From Blastobasis lacticolella (Eukaryota > Arthropoda > Insecta > Lepidoptera > Blastobasidae): a DNA stretch of 64,000 nucleotides. The position numbers and the translations under genes are program-made. Below are positions 53,122-62,879 of the stretch, in pieces. The stretch spans positions 2,216,563 to 2,280,562 of the forward strand of contig LR990048.1 in NCBI GenBank assembly GCA_905147135.1, read 5' to 3'. How positions within the stretch are numbered: position 1 is the stretch's first letter; each line of letters opens with the position of its first letter. Below the pieces are notes generated by a model. It was not told where the DNA came from. It was given only the letters and a program-made list of their open reading frames with translations, and searched no databases.

Positions 53122-54225
53122 TTGCAAGCATGGACTTACTACCCAAAGGGACTGCGCACTGCTTTGACTAAAACCGGGCAGAGCGAGAGTCACCATCGAT
53201 AGTCCTGTGTTCCTTTCTAGTGTTGCCACCATTGTTGATGCAATTTCCGAATTACTTTTATTACTTAGGGCCAGGCAGAGTCGGACCGGGTGCAATCTGA
53301 AGGTCATATTTTCACCAGGGTCTAGCCCAAGGTTTCCCTGCTACTCGGAAAATATTGGTCCTAAAACACTAGTTCCTAGAGCTGTCAAAGTTAAAGATTT
53401 TATAACTCAGAACGAATTGGTCCTAAAACACTAGTTTCTAGAGATAAATTATAGTACTTGTTGATCTACATTTCGAATGACAGCTGACAAACTTAAAACT
53501 ACAATAACTGCTAAACTATTGGTGCTAGAACACTAGTTCCTAAAGAAAAATGATAGTGCTCGTCGAGATCTACATTTCGGATGACAGTTTTAAGTTTGAC
53601 AGTTGTCATACGAAATGTAGATCTCAACAAGTACTATCATTTTTCTCTAGAAACTAGTGTTTTAGGACCAATGAGTTCCGAGTTATAAAAGATTTAACTT
53701 TGACAGCTGTCATACGAAATGTAGATCTCGACGAGTACTATCATATCTCTTTAGAAACTAGTGTTCTAGAACCAATAGGTTCCAAATTATAACACATTTA
53801 AGTTTGACAGCTGTCACCCGAAATGTAGATATCGATGAGTACTATCACTTCTAACTAGTGTTGTAGGATAAATCTTTACCAAACTCTTTTATCTGTTTTG
53901 TGAAACAAAAAGTCGAAGGTTGATAATTATGTCGACTCGACGTTTGTCGGAGAAACGTTCCGTAGATCAAAAGGTATTTTGACAACTACTTTTCGGATTG
54001 TACGGATTACCCCATAATAATACCAAAGTCTCGGTAAATATATTTCTCCAATAATGGCAACACCAGACATGACACTTGTCAAGTTAGAATGACGGTGATT
54101 ATGCCAATAACATTGTGTTTACACTGTTAGAAAGGGACAAAGGACTATCGATGGTGACTCTCGCTCTGCCCGGTTTTAGTCAAACCAGTGCGCAGTCCCT
54201 TTGGGTAGTAAGTCCATTGTTGCAA
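53122..54225. mobile_element. Foldback-like element FB1 (1.1 kb)
   Basis: The outer arms of about 99 bp are inverted copies. On the left are TTACTACCCAAAGGGACTGC and AAACCGGGCAGAGCGAGAGT (53122-53220); on the right their complements ACTCTCGCTCTGCCCGGTTT and GTCCCTTTGGGTAGTAA (54127-54225). The inside is a second inverted system of 104-bp units. Short ORFs on the arms mirror each other (both contain LALPGFSQ) and are not a gene. The arms differ by a roughly 60-bp gap on the left. Confidence 0.8.
53355..53870. repeat. 104-bp units in two inverted arrays
   Basis: On the right arm GACAG(C/T)TGTCA starts at 53598, 53702 and 53806, exactly 104 apart, each followed by CGAAATGTAGAT. On the left, ATGACAG lies at 53477 and 53581, again 104 apart, in opposite orientation. 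The outermost left unit (from 53355) lacks about 42 bp. Confidence 0.9.
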
Positions 54226-54708
54226 GTTAAGGGCTTATATGCAATAACAATAGATAGTCCATGGTCGTGTTTTATAAAGTTAATGTTGAAGTCTAGACAT
54301 ACAAGGAAAAAAAAATTCTCAGCCGCCATTCTTCGTTACTACCAGCCATACGGTAAACATTATATTTCTTTCGAAACCCTTTCAGACACAAAAACTCTCT
54401 GCTTAGTATTTTGCGCCATCTCTCTTCCGAGTTTGAAGACAATGGCGATTTTACACAAAGTATTCCGACTTTGTCGCTATAAAGAACATTGAGTGAAGGG
54501 GTGGTGCAGATAAGATTTCAGCTCGCCTGTGTTCGGGAAAGAATTGTCTGCAATGTCGTCTAGGTTTGTAATGGCGATTCGTAGATACAATCTAAATGTT
54601 TCCGCCTGTAATCCATAAATATTATCTTATTTTAAGATTATAGGCAGTAAAATCTTATCGTAAACCTTTTTTGCTTTTCCTCTTTTTCGTAATGGCATTG
54701 GAGTTATG
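54226..54708. other. No gene seen
   Basis: Lies between FB1 and FB2; the forward ORF ending at 54492 is partly FB1 arm. Confidence 0.45.
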
Positions 54709-54966
54709 GATCAATCCATGGATTGATCGATGTACAACACAAACGCAATTCTACCTATTCGCGATTCTACACAATATGGATTCCGCACAACTGACATTCA
54801 ACACATTATTTATTCCACACAGTCTTCAATTATACACAAACGCGTTTCTTCCTGTTCGCGATTCTACACAATATTAATTCCACACAACTGCAGCCATTCA
54901 ACGGATTCGCTATTCCACATGTTTTGTCAACGCTGGGAACCCGGGACTGGCTGACTTAAACCTGGA

Positions 54967-55091
54967 CCTAAGTTTAGTGGAACCAGTAAAGGTTGACCAA
55001 GGTCAACCCTATTTAACAAACCTGGTCCAATGGTTTGTTGGTTGACTGGGGTTGACCTTGGTCAACCTTTACTAGGTCGACTAAACTTAGG
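54967..55091. mobile_element. Palindromic insert with GGTTGACC motif
   Basis: CCTAAGTTTAGTGG...AAAGGTTGACCAAGG is inverted as CCTTGGTCAACCTTTAC...ACTAAACTTAGG, arms of about 43 bp. A further arm-like copy is at 55640-55675. Confidence 0.8.
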
Positions 55092-55261
55092 CCCTGGTCT
55101 TTTCTTATTTTTCATTTTTTTTATTAATCTTGACCGATTTGTTTTACATCATATTCCAATCAAGACAGGCTCACTCAAATTAAATTGACAAATGTATCAA
55201 TGCAATGTAATCATATCTAAATGTACCTGTGGGTTTCTTGCCGTTTCTTTTTCCTACAGGT

Positions 55262-55548
55262 GGTCATTTTCCTAACTGAAGCGGCAAACTGACAGACAGA
55301 CGACATTCTTTTTACTTATTTGTTTCGAGCTCAGGGGGCGACGCGGGTAGGCCGGCTGATGAGCTCCCTTAACTTCCCTTTGTTTTCCGTTAGATTTTTG
55401 ACTTTTGAAAAGAGTTCAATTAACGTAATCCTAATTCAATAAATACTTTTTCATTTTCATTTTCATTTTCATTTTCATTTTCATTTTCATTTTCATTTTC
55501 ATTTTCATTTTCATTTTCATTTTCATTTTCATTTTCATTTTCATTTTC
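55262..55548 (+). mobile_element. Element T, short form with long hexamer tail
   Basis: Starts at TGGTCATTTTCCTAACTGAA after CTTTTTCCTACAGG, has GAGCTCAGGGGGCGACGCG and CCCTTTGTTTTCCGTT, then CAATAAATAC and about 16 copies of TTTTCA (55448-55548). Confidence 0.75.
55448..55548 (+). repeat. (TTTTCA)n hexanucleotide array
   Basis: About 16 perfect units. A shorter reversed version ends the T copy at 34376-34396, so it is element tail rather than an independent microsatellite. Confidence 0.95.
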
Positions 55549-55579
55549 TAGTTGTAGCTTGTAAGCTTGGGTATACAAC

Positions 55580-55800
55580 TAGTCTCAGGGTGCCCAGCGA
55601 TGACCAGGTTGGTTGACCAGGTTAGTTGACCAGACTTGACCTTGGTCAACCTTTACTAGGTCCACTAAACTTATATAGGCCCTGGTCAAGTTCTACGCTT
55701 AGGTTTTTATACAACCATTCTCAGGGTGCCCAGCGTTGAAGAATGTGTGAATGGCAGTCCAGGGTCCTCAGCGTTGACCAGGTTAGTTGGATCAGAGTTA
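55580..55800 (+). repeat. GTTGACCAGGTTAG-containing direct repeat
   Basis: CTCAGGGTGCCCAGCG occurs at about 55584 and 55722, each followed by TGACCAGGTTGG or GTTGACCAGGTTAGTTGG words. Related to the palindromic insert upstream. Confidence 0.6.
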
Positions 55801-55867
55801 TTATGAGACTTCTAGTTTGGTCTGTTAGTGTAAATTAACAATACACTAATGGGCCACCTGCCAAAAA

Positions 55868-56130
55868 CATGGATGGCCTAATGGTTATAGTATCCGATTC
55901 GTAAGCGAAAAGGGGCCGGGTTTGAATCCCACTGGGGCCATGTACCAATGACTCTTTTTTGAGTTATGTCCATTAGTTGAATACTAACCGATGCCCTTAG
56001 GGGGAGAGGTGACCGAATGTGTAGGTAACCATGATCCAATTTTTTCAGGTTTTTTTTTTTTTTTTTTTTTTTAACAACGTGGGTATAATACATATACACT
56101 TATTGACGTCATACAAAGTCATACAGATAA

Positions 56131-56165
<35 letters not shown>

Positions 56166-56300
56166 TTCCTGTGGTAACAGGTCAGATGGCAGTCGCTCCA
56201 CTGTAATTACTTGATCTGCTAATCCCGGATCATGGTCAACGCAGACCCCGGGCCCTCATGAGCGACAAGACAACCGGCACATTAACGCCAATATGATGAG
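55868..56300 (+). mobile_element. SINE-A with poly(T)...poly(A) insert
   Basis: Head AACATGGATGGCCTAATGG, B-box-like GGTTTGAATCC, then the body to ATGATCCAAT. It resumes near 56166 with TCCTGTGGTAACAGG and ends AACGCCAATATGATGAG. Confidence 0.85.
56046..56163. mobile_element. Insert bounded by T run and A run
   Basis: About 22 T at 56051-56072 and about 32 A at 56132-56163 enclose 60 bp (including GTGGGTATAATACATATAC). It interrupts SINE-A. Confidence 0.6.
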
Positions 56301-56734
56301 ATGATTTAAAATATGTAACGAATATGTGGAATAGCTAATCTGTTGAATAGCTGCAGTTGTGTGGAATTAATATTGTGTAGAATCGCGAACAGGAAGAAAC
56401 GCGTTTGTGTATAATTGAAGACTGTGTGGAATAAATAATGTGTTGAATGTCAGTTGTGCGGAATCCATATTGTGTAGAATCGCGAATAGGTAGAATTGCG
56501 TTTGTGTTGTACATCGATCAATCCTCAGGAATGGATTGATCTCAGGAATGGATTCAGTGAAAAGTTTTCCTTTATCATCGTCATTGGCCTTTACCATATA
56601 TTATAGATGATTTAAACAGCGTCACTGTTAATGGTACGGCATTTTCTGCTCGTTTTGCCGTATTGACAGTATAACTGTGAGTGTGAGCAAATTTAAATTA
56701 TTTACCTTGATAAATACCCAAAACAAAACAATAA

Positions 56735-56830
56735 ATATAGTAAATATGCTTGGGCAATTAACACATCGCCATCTTTCCCAAAAGTAAGCAAAGCTTGTGT
56801 TATGGTTGCCAGAAAACTGATAAATTTTTA
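56735..56830 (-). mobile_element. SINE-B 3' fragment
   Basis: AATATGCTTGGGCAATTAAC, ATCGCCATCTTTCCC and GCAAAGCTTGTGTTATGG resemble the SINE-B end; it sits just before a second copy. Confidence 0.65.
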
Positions 56831-56847
56831 AATAAATAAATAAATAT

Positions 56848-57105
56848 TCGTGGACAAATTCACACAGCGCCATCTAGCCCCAAACTAAGCAAAGCTTGTA
56901 CTATGGGTGCTAGATAACTGATAATATACTACTTAAATACTTTTTTTTTTTTTTTTAATACATACTTATTATACATAGAACACCCAGACCCGAAGCAGAA
57001 ATTAAAATTCATCATTTCAATTTCTGCCCGGCCGGGAATCGTACCCAGGACCTCTGCGTGGCAGTTGGCATGTTAACTAACTAAACTACTCAGATCGTCA
57101 AAGTG
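56848..57105 (-). mobile_element. SINE-B, complete
   Basis: ACAGCGCCATCTAGCCCCAA, GGTGCTAGATAACTGATAA, GGGAATCGTACCCAGGACC and GTTGGCATGTTAAC give the reverse of 11996-12256. Confidence 0.85.
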
Positions 57106-57457
57106 ATCGTCAACAGGCTAAACTTTTTTTTTGATTCCATGTTATCAAAGATTCGAATCTATTGTTACGAATATCTAATCGGATTACGGTAGTCTTAAAA
57201 AAAATGCGATGGAAAATTGCGAACAAATTTCCAGTAATTACCTTACCATCTATTTTATGGTTTCCCGTAATTACTTGCTGAAAGAAAAGTATTAATTAAA
57301 TACCTATTGATGTAGAGAAAACCAAAAAGAATGACGTAATTATTTCCTTTTTGAACTTAAAAATAGACTCCAGGTTTGTTGGCCGACTTTTGTAAAAATA
57401 ACTTTATCTAGGTAGCTTCTTTAGTGATATGAAAATTATGGATAACATTTGAAAGGC
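57106..57457. other. No gene seen
   Basis: AT-rich; nothing supported. Confidence 0.45.
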
Positions 57458-57632
57458 CTAAGTGTCCATCTCTCAATATATCCATTGTTATATGTTTAAC
57501 AATGCGGTCTCCAACCTGCCTGCCAAGCGTGGAGATTATGGCAATAAAATCCCCTTTCGAGGGAGAAGCCCTGAGTCCTGCTATGTGCTGTATGAGACAT
57601 AACAATGTGCTGTGATAATGATGATGATCACA
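57458..57632 (+). mobile_element. Element C 3' part, diverged
   Basis: CCTGCCTGCCAAGCGTGGAG, TTATGGCAATAAAATCCCC and GCTGTGATAATGATGATGA. Confidence 0.7.
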
Positions 57633-57644
57633 TCAATAACTCAT

Positions 57645-57722
57645 ACTCGTCCATAGGCTGCGGTGACTACTTACCATCAGGCAGGCCGTAAGCTTGTCTG
57701 CCACCTTGGTGGTATAAAAAAA
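57645..57722 (+). mobile_element. Element Z 3' fragment
   Basis: TCCATAGGCTGCGGTGACTA, TTACCATCAGGCAGGCC and CACCTTGGTGGTATAAAAAA. Confidence 0.65.
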
Positions 57723-57800
57723 ATACTAGTCCACCGCTGGACTTGAGCCTTTGCCTGATCAGGCTCTCCGCTTCGGAGGCGGGTTGGAGATCTTAAAATA
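57723..57800 (-). mobile_element. Element C fragment
   Basis: TAGTCCACCGCTGGACTTG and GGAGGCGGGTTGGAGATC keep two blocks of reversed C with the middle lost. Confidence 0.5.
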
Positions 57801-58035
57801 ATAGCCTAGCCGACAGAAAAAGTCGGAAAACACCCGACCAAGTTTACTTAAACTCAAATAATTTCTGAAATACTGTACCGATTTTAATGAAATACACATA
57901 AAAACTATCTCCGTTAAACCGGCTTTCAAATAAACTTTCAAAAAACAGTTATTCGTTAAGTTCTGGTACAGTTTATTCGTTCGTGCGCTACGATGCCACA
58001 GGCAGACACAGATACGCACGTCAAACTTAAAGCTT
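57801..58035 (+). repeat. Dispersed repeat N, longer copy
   Basis: CCGACAGAAAAAGTCGG, AAAACTATCTCCGTTAAACC, GGCTTTCAAATAAAC and GCTACGATGCCACAGGCAG align with 50010-50170 and extend further. Confidence 0.55.
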
Positions 58036-58752
58036 TCCACTTTTTTCGTCGGGTATTGAAAGTGTAACACAGACATTTTTTATTGGGAGTATGAGCTTAA
58101 AGTATCTAACTACCAACTCTACTTACAGAATTTTATATTATTTAGAATTTTAAACTAACAATTGCCATAAAATTATACTTTTTTCATCCCATTTAGAGGA
58201 GTCAGAGTAACAATAGTGTTTCTATCATACTTTCACAACTATCGTAAGGTCCTTGCTTGAAACCTTTGATTGTAAAAATAAAATACAAACCGACTTCTTT
58301 ATTGTCAGAGTTCAAGCTACATATTTCGAACTACAGCTGTTCCCTGTGGTTTTCCCCGTCATGGAATTCGAGACTGTGAACTTTCCATTTTCTCTAGGAA
58401 TTCTCATTGTCATATCTTTCTTAAATATTGCCACTCGGGAATAGTGTAGCATTGTAGTGAGATAATTTGGAATCATTTCAGTAGTTATAGATTACATCAC
58501 ACCTTCGAGAGTCTATTAATTTGTGGTTTTCTTATGGTGTAAGGAAGAGTGAAAAGTATGTCTTTCTGATCACAGGATTTTATCTTTAGAACACATGAAT
58601 AATAGATTTTCTGTTACTATGGCCACATTAACAAGAGGTACCTAATTAAAGTTCCAAAAAAGTGAATTCCAGTCTTCATTCAAAAAGCATCATTGTGTAT
58701 ATTTTTCAGAATGTTTTTATTATTTTTTCTCCATCGTAACTAATAGTCTTAA
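58036..58752. other. No gene seen
   Basis: Short ORF 58253-58444 is unrecognised. Confidence 0.45.
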
Positions 58753-58920
58753 TATACAGGGTGTTACATAATATATGTATGAAGCTGTGAACTGGATGCA
58801 GTGCTAAGCATATTAAAACGATAGGTACAATTATTTCTGTCGTACGTGGAATTTTCGTACCTATCGTTTTCATACATTTAGCACTCCATCCGGTTCACGT
58901 ATTGTGTAACACCCTGTATA
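58753..58920. mobile_element. MITE with TA target, fully foldback
   Basis: The end TATACAGGGTGTTACATAAT pairs with ATTGTGTAACACCCTGTATA, 19 of 20 identical. Inner arms (AAAACGATAGGTAC with GTACCTATCGTTTT) also pair, so the whole 168 bp folds on itself. TA flanks fit Tc1/mariner-type MITEs. Confidence 0.85.
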
Positions 58921-58954
58921 CCTTTAGCCTTAACACTCCGTGTCAACTTGGCGT

Positions 58955-59135
58955 TAATGTCCCGGTTGTGCTTTCGCGTGCGAGGACCATGATCCAAGAT
59001 TTGGCAGATCAGCTAATTACAGTGGAGCGACTGCCATCTGACCTCCGTGACGCTGTTGACAGCGGAACCTGATCAGATTGGATCATGAATACACTTTCAG
59101 TCGCCTGAATATGCAGATTTTATCACGATGTTTTC
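58955..59135 (-). mobile_element. SINE-A 3' half
   Basis: TTGGCGTTAATGTCCCGGTT, ATTACAGTGGAGCGACTGCC and TTTTATCACGATGTTTTCAC. Confidence 0.85.
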
Positions 59136-59632
59136 ACTCAACATATAACCTTAAAAGTATGCCGCTTTGTAATTCTGATTATTAGGTACGCCACCCTAGA
59201 CAACACATCAGTCTATACCACCGCTCTATTCTTCTTTTTACTCACCAGCCTGTACTTCTTTTTTGTCCAACATTTAAGTCTTCATCGAATTTCACGCGGC
59301 ACAAGTCGCAGGCAAAAGCTAGTCCACATATGTAGTTTTATATCGTGCTTTAAGGCTTTTATTACTCGCTATTCCCACTTCAGTATAGGTATTTTATCCC
59401 ACATTCCTACTGGGACGGTTCGAGCGCCAGTCGTTTTGCATAAACTAGGGTAGTATGAAAACAATGTGACCCATAGAATTTAATAAATGTAACGGAGGCA
59501 GACAATGCAGATTTTGCTGGAATGCTCTCTGCGGAGTGCTTTTGCTTTGGTTTAGAGATGCTATTGAGATATAAATGGGTTATAGTTCGGAAAGGCCGGA
59601 TAAAATGCCGTAGTGCACAGTTTCAACGTGGA
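59136..59632. other. No gene; orphan Helitron-like 3' end
   Basis: TCACGCGGCACAAGTCGCAG, then GCAAAAGCTAGT (59291-59322), has the GC hairpin plus CTAGT layout of lepidopteran Helitron ends. Confidence 0.45.
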
Positions 59633-60096
59633 GCGTCGGTAGCCGGGCGGTTAAGTATTCAACTCGTAAGCGAGAGGTACTAGGATCGAATCCCGCTGCG
59701 GCCATGTACCAATGACTCTTTTCTGAGTTATGTATATTATAGTTGAATAGTATATTTGTTGTTTGTGTGTTTGTACCTACTTTGTTTTTGTTTAGTATTG
59801 AAGTGTTCTAAAATTTTCATATTATGTAAACGGTTTATGGATTTTTGTGATGTCAAAATAAATCATGTCTATGTCTATGTCTATGAATACTAACCGATGC
59901 TCTTACGGTGAGGGAAAACATCGTGATGAATCTTGCAAATTTAGGCAAGTGAATTTGTAACCATGACCCAATCTGGTCAGGTTCCCCTGGTACTGCTGAC
60001 CCTCCGTGACCCTGCGGTCACGCAGGTCAGATGGTAGTCGCTTCACTGTAATTACCTGATCGCCATATCCTGGATAATGGTCAAGGCGGACCAAGG
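59633..60096 (+). mobile_element. SINE-A split by a LINE 3' end
   Basis: Head GCGTCGGTAGCCGGGCGG and ACTAGGATCGAATCC to AGTTGAATA. After the insert it continues ACTAACCGATGCTC and is cut at GGACCAAGGGCCC, so the tail is missing. Confidence 0.9.
59750..59883 (+). mobile_element. LINE-like 3' end with (TCTATG)n tail and 6-bp TSD
   Basis: TGAATA stands at 59744-59749 and 59884-59889; other SINE-A copies have it once. The 134-bp insert ends AAATAAATCATG, then TCTATGTCTATG. A hexamer tail in place of poly(A) defines the family. Confidence 0.8.
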
Positions 60097-60231
60097 GCCC
60101 ACGTTCTTTTTACAGAAAGCCCAAAAGATACACGACAAAGATAGTATTAGAGATGGAGGAAAGAAAGAGAGACTGCGGACGACCACCGACGACTTGGATG
60201 TTAACTTGATAAAATGATATGCGACGGGCAA

Positions 60232-60420
60232 ATATTTAAGTATTTATTTAACAATTAATTGTACACAAGAAAATTAAAGAGATAGTACAAATTATATATT
60301 AGACAACAGGCGCTACTTATCTCTAAAAATAGATCTCTTCCAGCAGGCCTACAAAAAGAGATATGTGATCAGATACGACGTGCACAATAATTATATACAA
60401 TAACTAAATACATACATAAT
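60232..60420 (-). mobile_element. Family K LINE-type 3' UTR
   Basis: TATTTATTTAACAATTAATTG, GCGCTACTTATCTC and ATAGATCTCTTCCAGCAGGCC match K order. The region before it (60100-60230) is unassigned. Confidence 0.5.
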
Positions 60421-61507
60421 ATTCTATACATACTAATTGGTATAAATGAATAAAATAAACATATACTATATTAATACATAATATAATATAAATGCATTGT
60501 AATACGTCTAAGCACACTGAGAAAGATGGTGATCTATTACACGCTTATACACACACGCAAATATTGATACGGATAACATAGCAAGTACCTGTAACTTCTT
60601 AATTAAATTTGTTTCGGAATCCTAGACAGTATTAGCTGGTCCTCGGGCGCTTTAGTGCCAAATCTCAGTACCTCTGTGATTGCCACTGCAAATTCTGGCC
60701 ACGCAGGAGTTCTACCGGTAGGAATGAGTAGACGCCCAAATCCCGCAACCACATTCAATATATTTCCCGGCTATTTCTGTACAACACACTGTGTAAATCA
60801 ACATCCAATCGCTACGTATTAGGTACGCACCAATCTTCGGAAAAGGGTCCGACCGTTGCTACCTAAATCAGCCAAAATAATAACCGACAAAAACTCGCCG
60901 CACGCTTAGAACAAAATATCTTGGATCCGGGGGACTGTAATATAGTTACACTCTACTATAATAGTTACTCGTACTGCGTGGAATTTTTTCGTTACAATCT
61001 ACTCGTGGTTCATTGAGAGATCTTAATATGAAAGATTGATTGGTATATGATGTAGTTGTGTTAGTATATTTAGCGGAATTCAATATGTATCACCTGAGTA
61101 GGTAGGTACTGTGGCATGTGTGCTCTGATAGACCTTAAGTTAGGTTGGGCTCTAGGATAGAGAGGCTTTTAGGATAAGTAATCGTTCCGACGGTGTGGCA
61201 GTGGCTTTGATAGGTTTATACACCCTACCTAATTATATCAGAACGCTAGCTGCCTAGCTTAAATATACCCTACCTAACGACCCAACCTACCTATAACATA
61301 ATCCAATTAGACCCCGGCCACACATGTCGGAGCAAATCCCAAAGGCCTGAACATCCTAAAATCCAGCTTAGACTTAGAATTTAACAAAAAAGCCAGAGCC
61401 CCATTCAAGATTAAAATATCAAGTTATAGGCCTTAAACTTATTCTTACACACAGACACAGACTACATTCTGTGCTTACAGGTCAGCTAAAACCTTATCAT
61501 CATCGTT
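60421..61507. other. No gene recognised
   Basis: 60620-60770 is less AT-rich (GGTCCTCGGGCGCTTTAGTG) but has no convincing frame. The rest is AT-rich. Confidence 0.4.
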
Positions 61508-61700
61508 ATTTCTTTTTTATGCTACTCAGTGATAAACGAGCAGACAGCCTACCTGATGGTAAGTGGTAACTATCACCCATAACATTTACAATTTGTACAT
61601 TTAGGTTGCAGGTAACAAAAATACAGATCCGCAGGTGCGTTGTTACTGTAAGGACTAAGATAAAATGCCTCATGCCTGTAATTTCGCTGGCTACCTTATC
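61508..61700 (-). mobile_element. Element D
   Basis: AGTGATAAACGAGCAGACAG, TGATGGTAAGTGGTAACTAT, ATACAGATCCGCAGGTGCG and CTGTAAGGACTAAGATAAAA. Confidence 0.6.
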
Positions 61701-62162
61701 CTAGGTATACTCTTGTTAATTATATTAATAGGTCCTTATTATAGGTAAGCACTTTTTCAAAGCAAATCACACAAACGTTTCCAAAGAGTACCTCCTACAC
61801 ATTTACGAAACTTCAAGCTTATAGTTCATGTGACAAAGTAGTATAAATTACACAAACTTGGATATTCTCTCTATATCTCTCGATTCACTCCAAATTAGAG
61901 TTAAAGTGTTTGAGTTACCTCACAGAAATTATAACGCCTGGTCTCAACACAACACCTCCAAGTGAACAAGCTAAGCAAATTATCTGTTAAGGAGAACTTT
62001 AAATCCAATTAGATGTGCAAATCCAAGTGCATGGAATGGAACTAAGTTCGTGAATGAAAGTAGGAATCTACCACCTTAAGACCCCAGTGCGAAGTTCGTG
62101 TTTCGACGATCTGGTAAAATACCAGATCAAGGCGTATCCGTCTAGGCATATAATTATCCGAC
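61701..62162. other. No gene seen
   Basis: Nothing supported. Confidence 0.45.
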
Positions 62163-62437
62163 GATAGGAGTGGTGTCCGTGTGGTGACCGGCAGAGTAGA
62201 ATAGCACCAACCCCTTACACTCATGGGAGTCGTACAAGGCGACTAATATTTTCCAGGCAAAAGATCAAGAGTCTCCGTAGTCTGGAAAATGGGCAGAAGT
62301 ATTTTCCATTGTTATATTTCAACACTGCGATCTCCAACCCGCCTGCCAAGCGTGGAGATTATGGCAATAACCTCCCCTTTCGTGGGAGAGGCCCTAAGTC
62401 CTGCAGTGGACTGTTACGGGCTGTGATGATGATATGG
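62163..62437 (+). mobile_element. Element C, complete
   Basis: GGAGTGGTGTCCGTGTGGTG, CATGGGAGTCGTACAAGGCG, CCCCTTTCGTGGGAGAGGCC and TGTTACGGGCTGTGATGATG. Confidence 0.9.
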
Positions 62438-62639
62438 ATACTTTTCATACTACTAACGTACATGCATCGTAGTCTGAGGATCGTAGGAAAAGATTTCAAT
62501 GAAGGATTTCTATTCAACTAACTTCTATTAAATATAAGCCCATTAATTGATATGCCCATCGGTCCTTGACAAATTCGGGCAGTACAACATGGAGTTCTTC
62601 TGCAGAGGTAAAAAGGTTTCTACGGGGTTTAATACGAGA

Positions 62640-62712
62640 GTTATGCCTACCCCTGGTACGTCCATAGGCTACGTATACTGTCACGTAGGCCGTAAGATTG
62701 TTTGTAAAAAAT
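62640..62712 (+). mobile_element. Element Z 3' fragment, decayed
   Basis: CCCCTGGTACGTCCATAGGC and GTAGGCCGTAAGATTGTTTG correspond to the Z tail. This undermines the 77-codon ORF that covers it. Confidence 0.45.
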
Positions 62713-62789
62713 CTGTGAAGCTACCTAAACAGATCACAGAAACACACAAACCCTCACTGCGTCAATTTTACACAATATAATAATATACT

Positions 62790-62810
62790 TTTATTTAACA
62801 TAATTTTATT
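62790..62810 (-). terminator. Polyadenylation signals for the candidate exon
   Basis: AATAAA occurs twice on the minus strand, at 62810-62805 and 62795-62790. This predicts cleavage near 62770-62780. Confidence 0.45.
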
Positions 62811-62879
62811 ACAATATGTCACATACATTCAACCATCACAGACCCGGACTTAGTTAATTTTATGCCATTCACGGATACT

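Larger units (their letters stand above)
54709..56541. mobile_element. Foldback-like element FB2 (1.8 kb)
   Basis: The left arm 54709-54920 and right arm 56323-56541 are nearly identical inverted repeats; each encodes the same short peptide (…RCTTQTQFYLFAILHNMDS…) only because of that. Each arm contains a 97-bp direct repeat (ACACAAACGC at 54737 and 54834). Between the arms lie other inserted repeats. No transposase ORF. TSD not found. Confidence 0.85.

Noticed and set aside
53355..53870. CRISPR-like array from the regular 104-bp period
   Set aside because: Whole units are similar, with no unique spacers, and they switch orientation; eukaryotic foldback element.
53207..54492. Repeated peptide with LALPGFSQ on opposite strands as a conserved small protein
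   Set aside because: Both copies come from the inverted arms of FB1; there is no independent evidence of coding.
55448..55548. CRISPR array or regulatory repeat
   Set aside because: Perfect hexamer units without spacers; it is a retroelement tail.
54671..56597. Shared peptide CTTQTQFYLFAILHNMDS as a duplicated gene
   Set aside because: It reflects the near-identical inverted arms of FB2, with 97-bp subrepeats; not a gene.
62547..62780. 77-codon forward ORF as a gene
   Set aside because: It overlaps a decayed Z tail and the poly(A) region of the better supported minus-strand exon.
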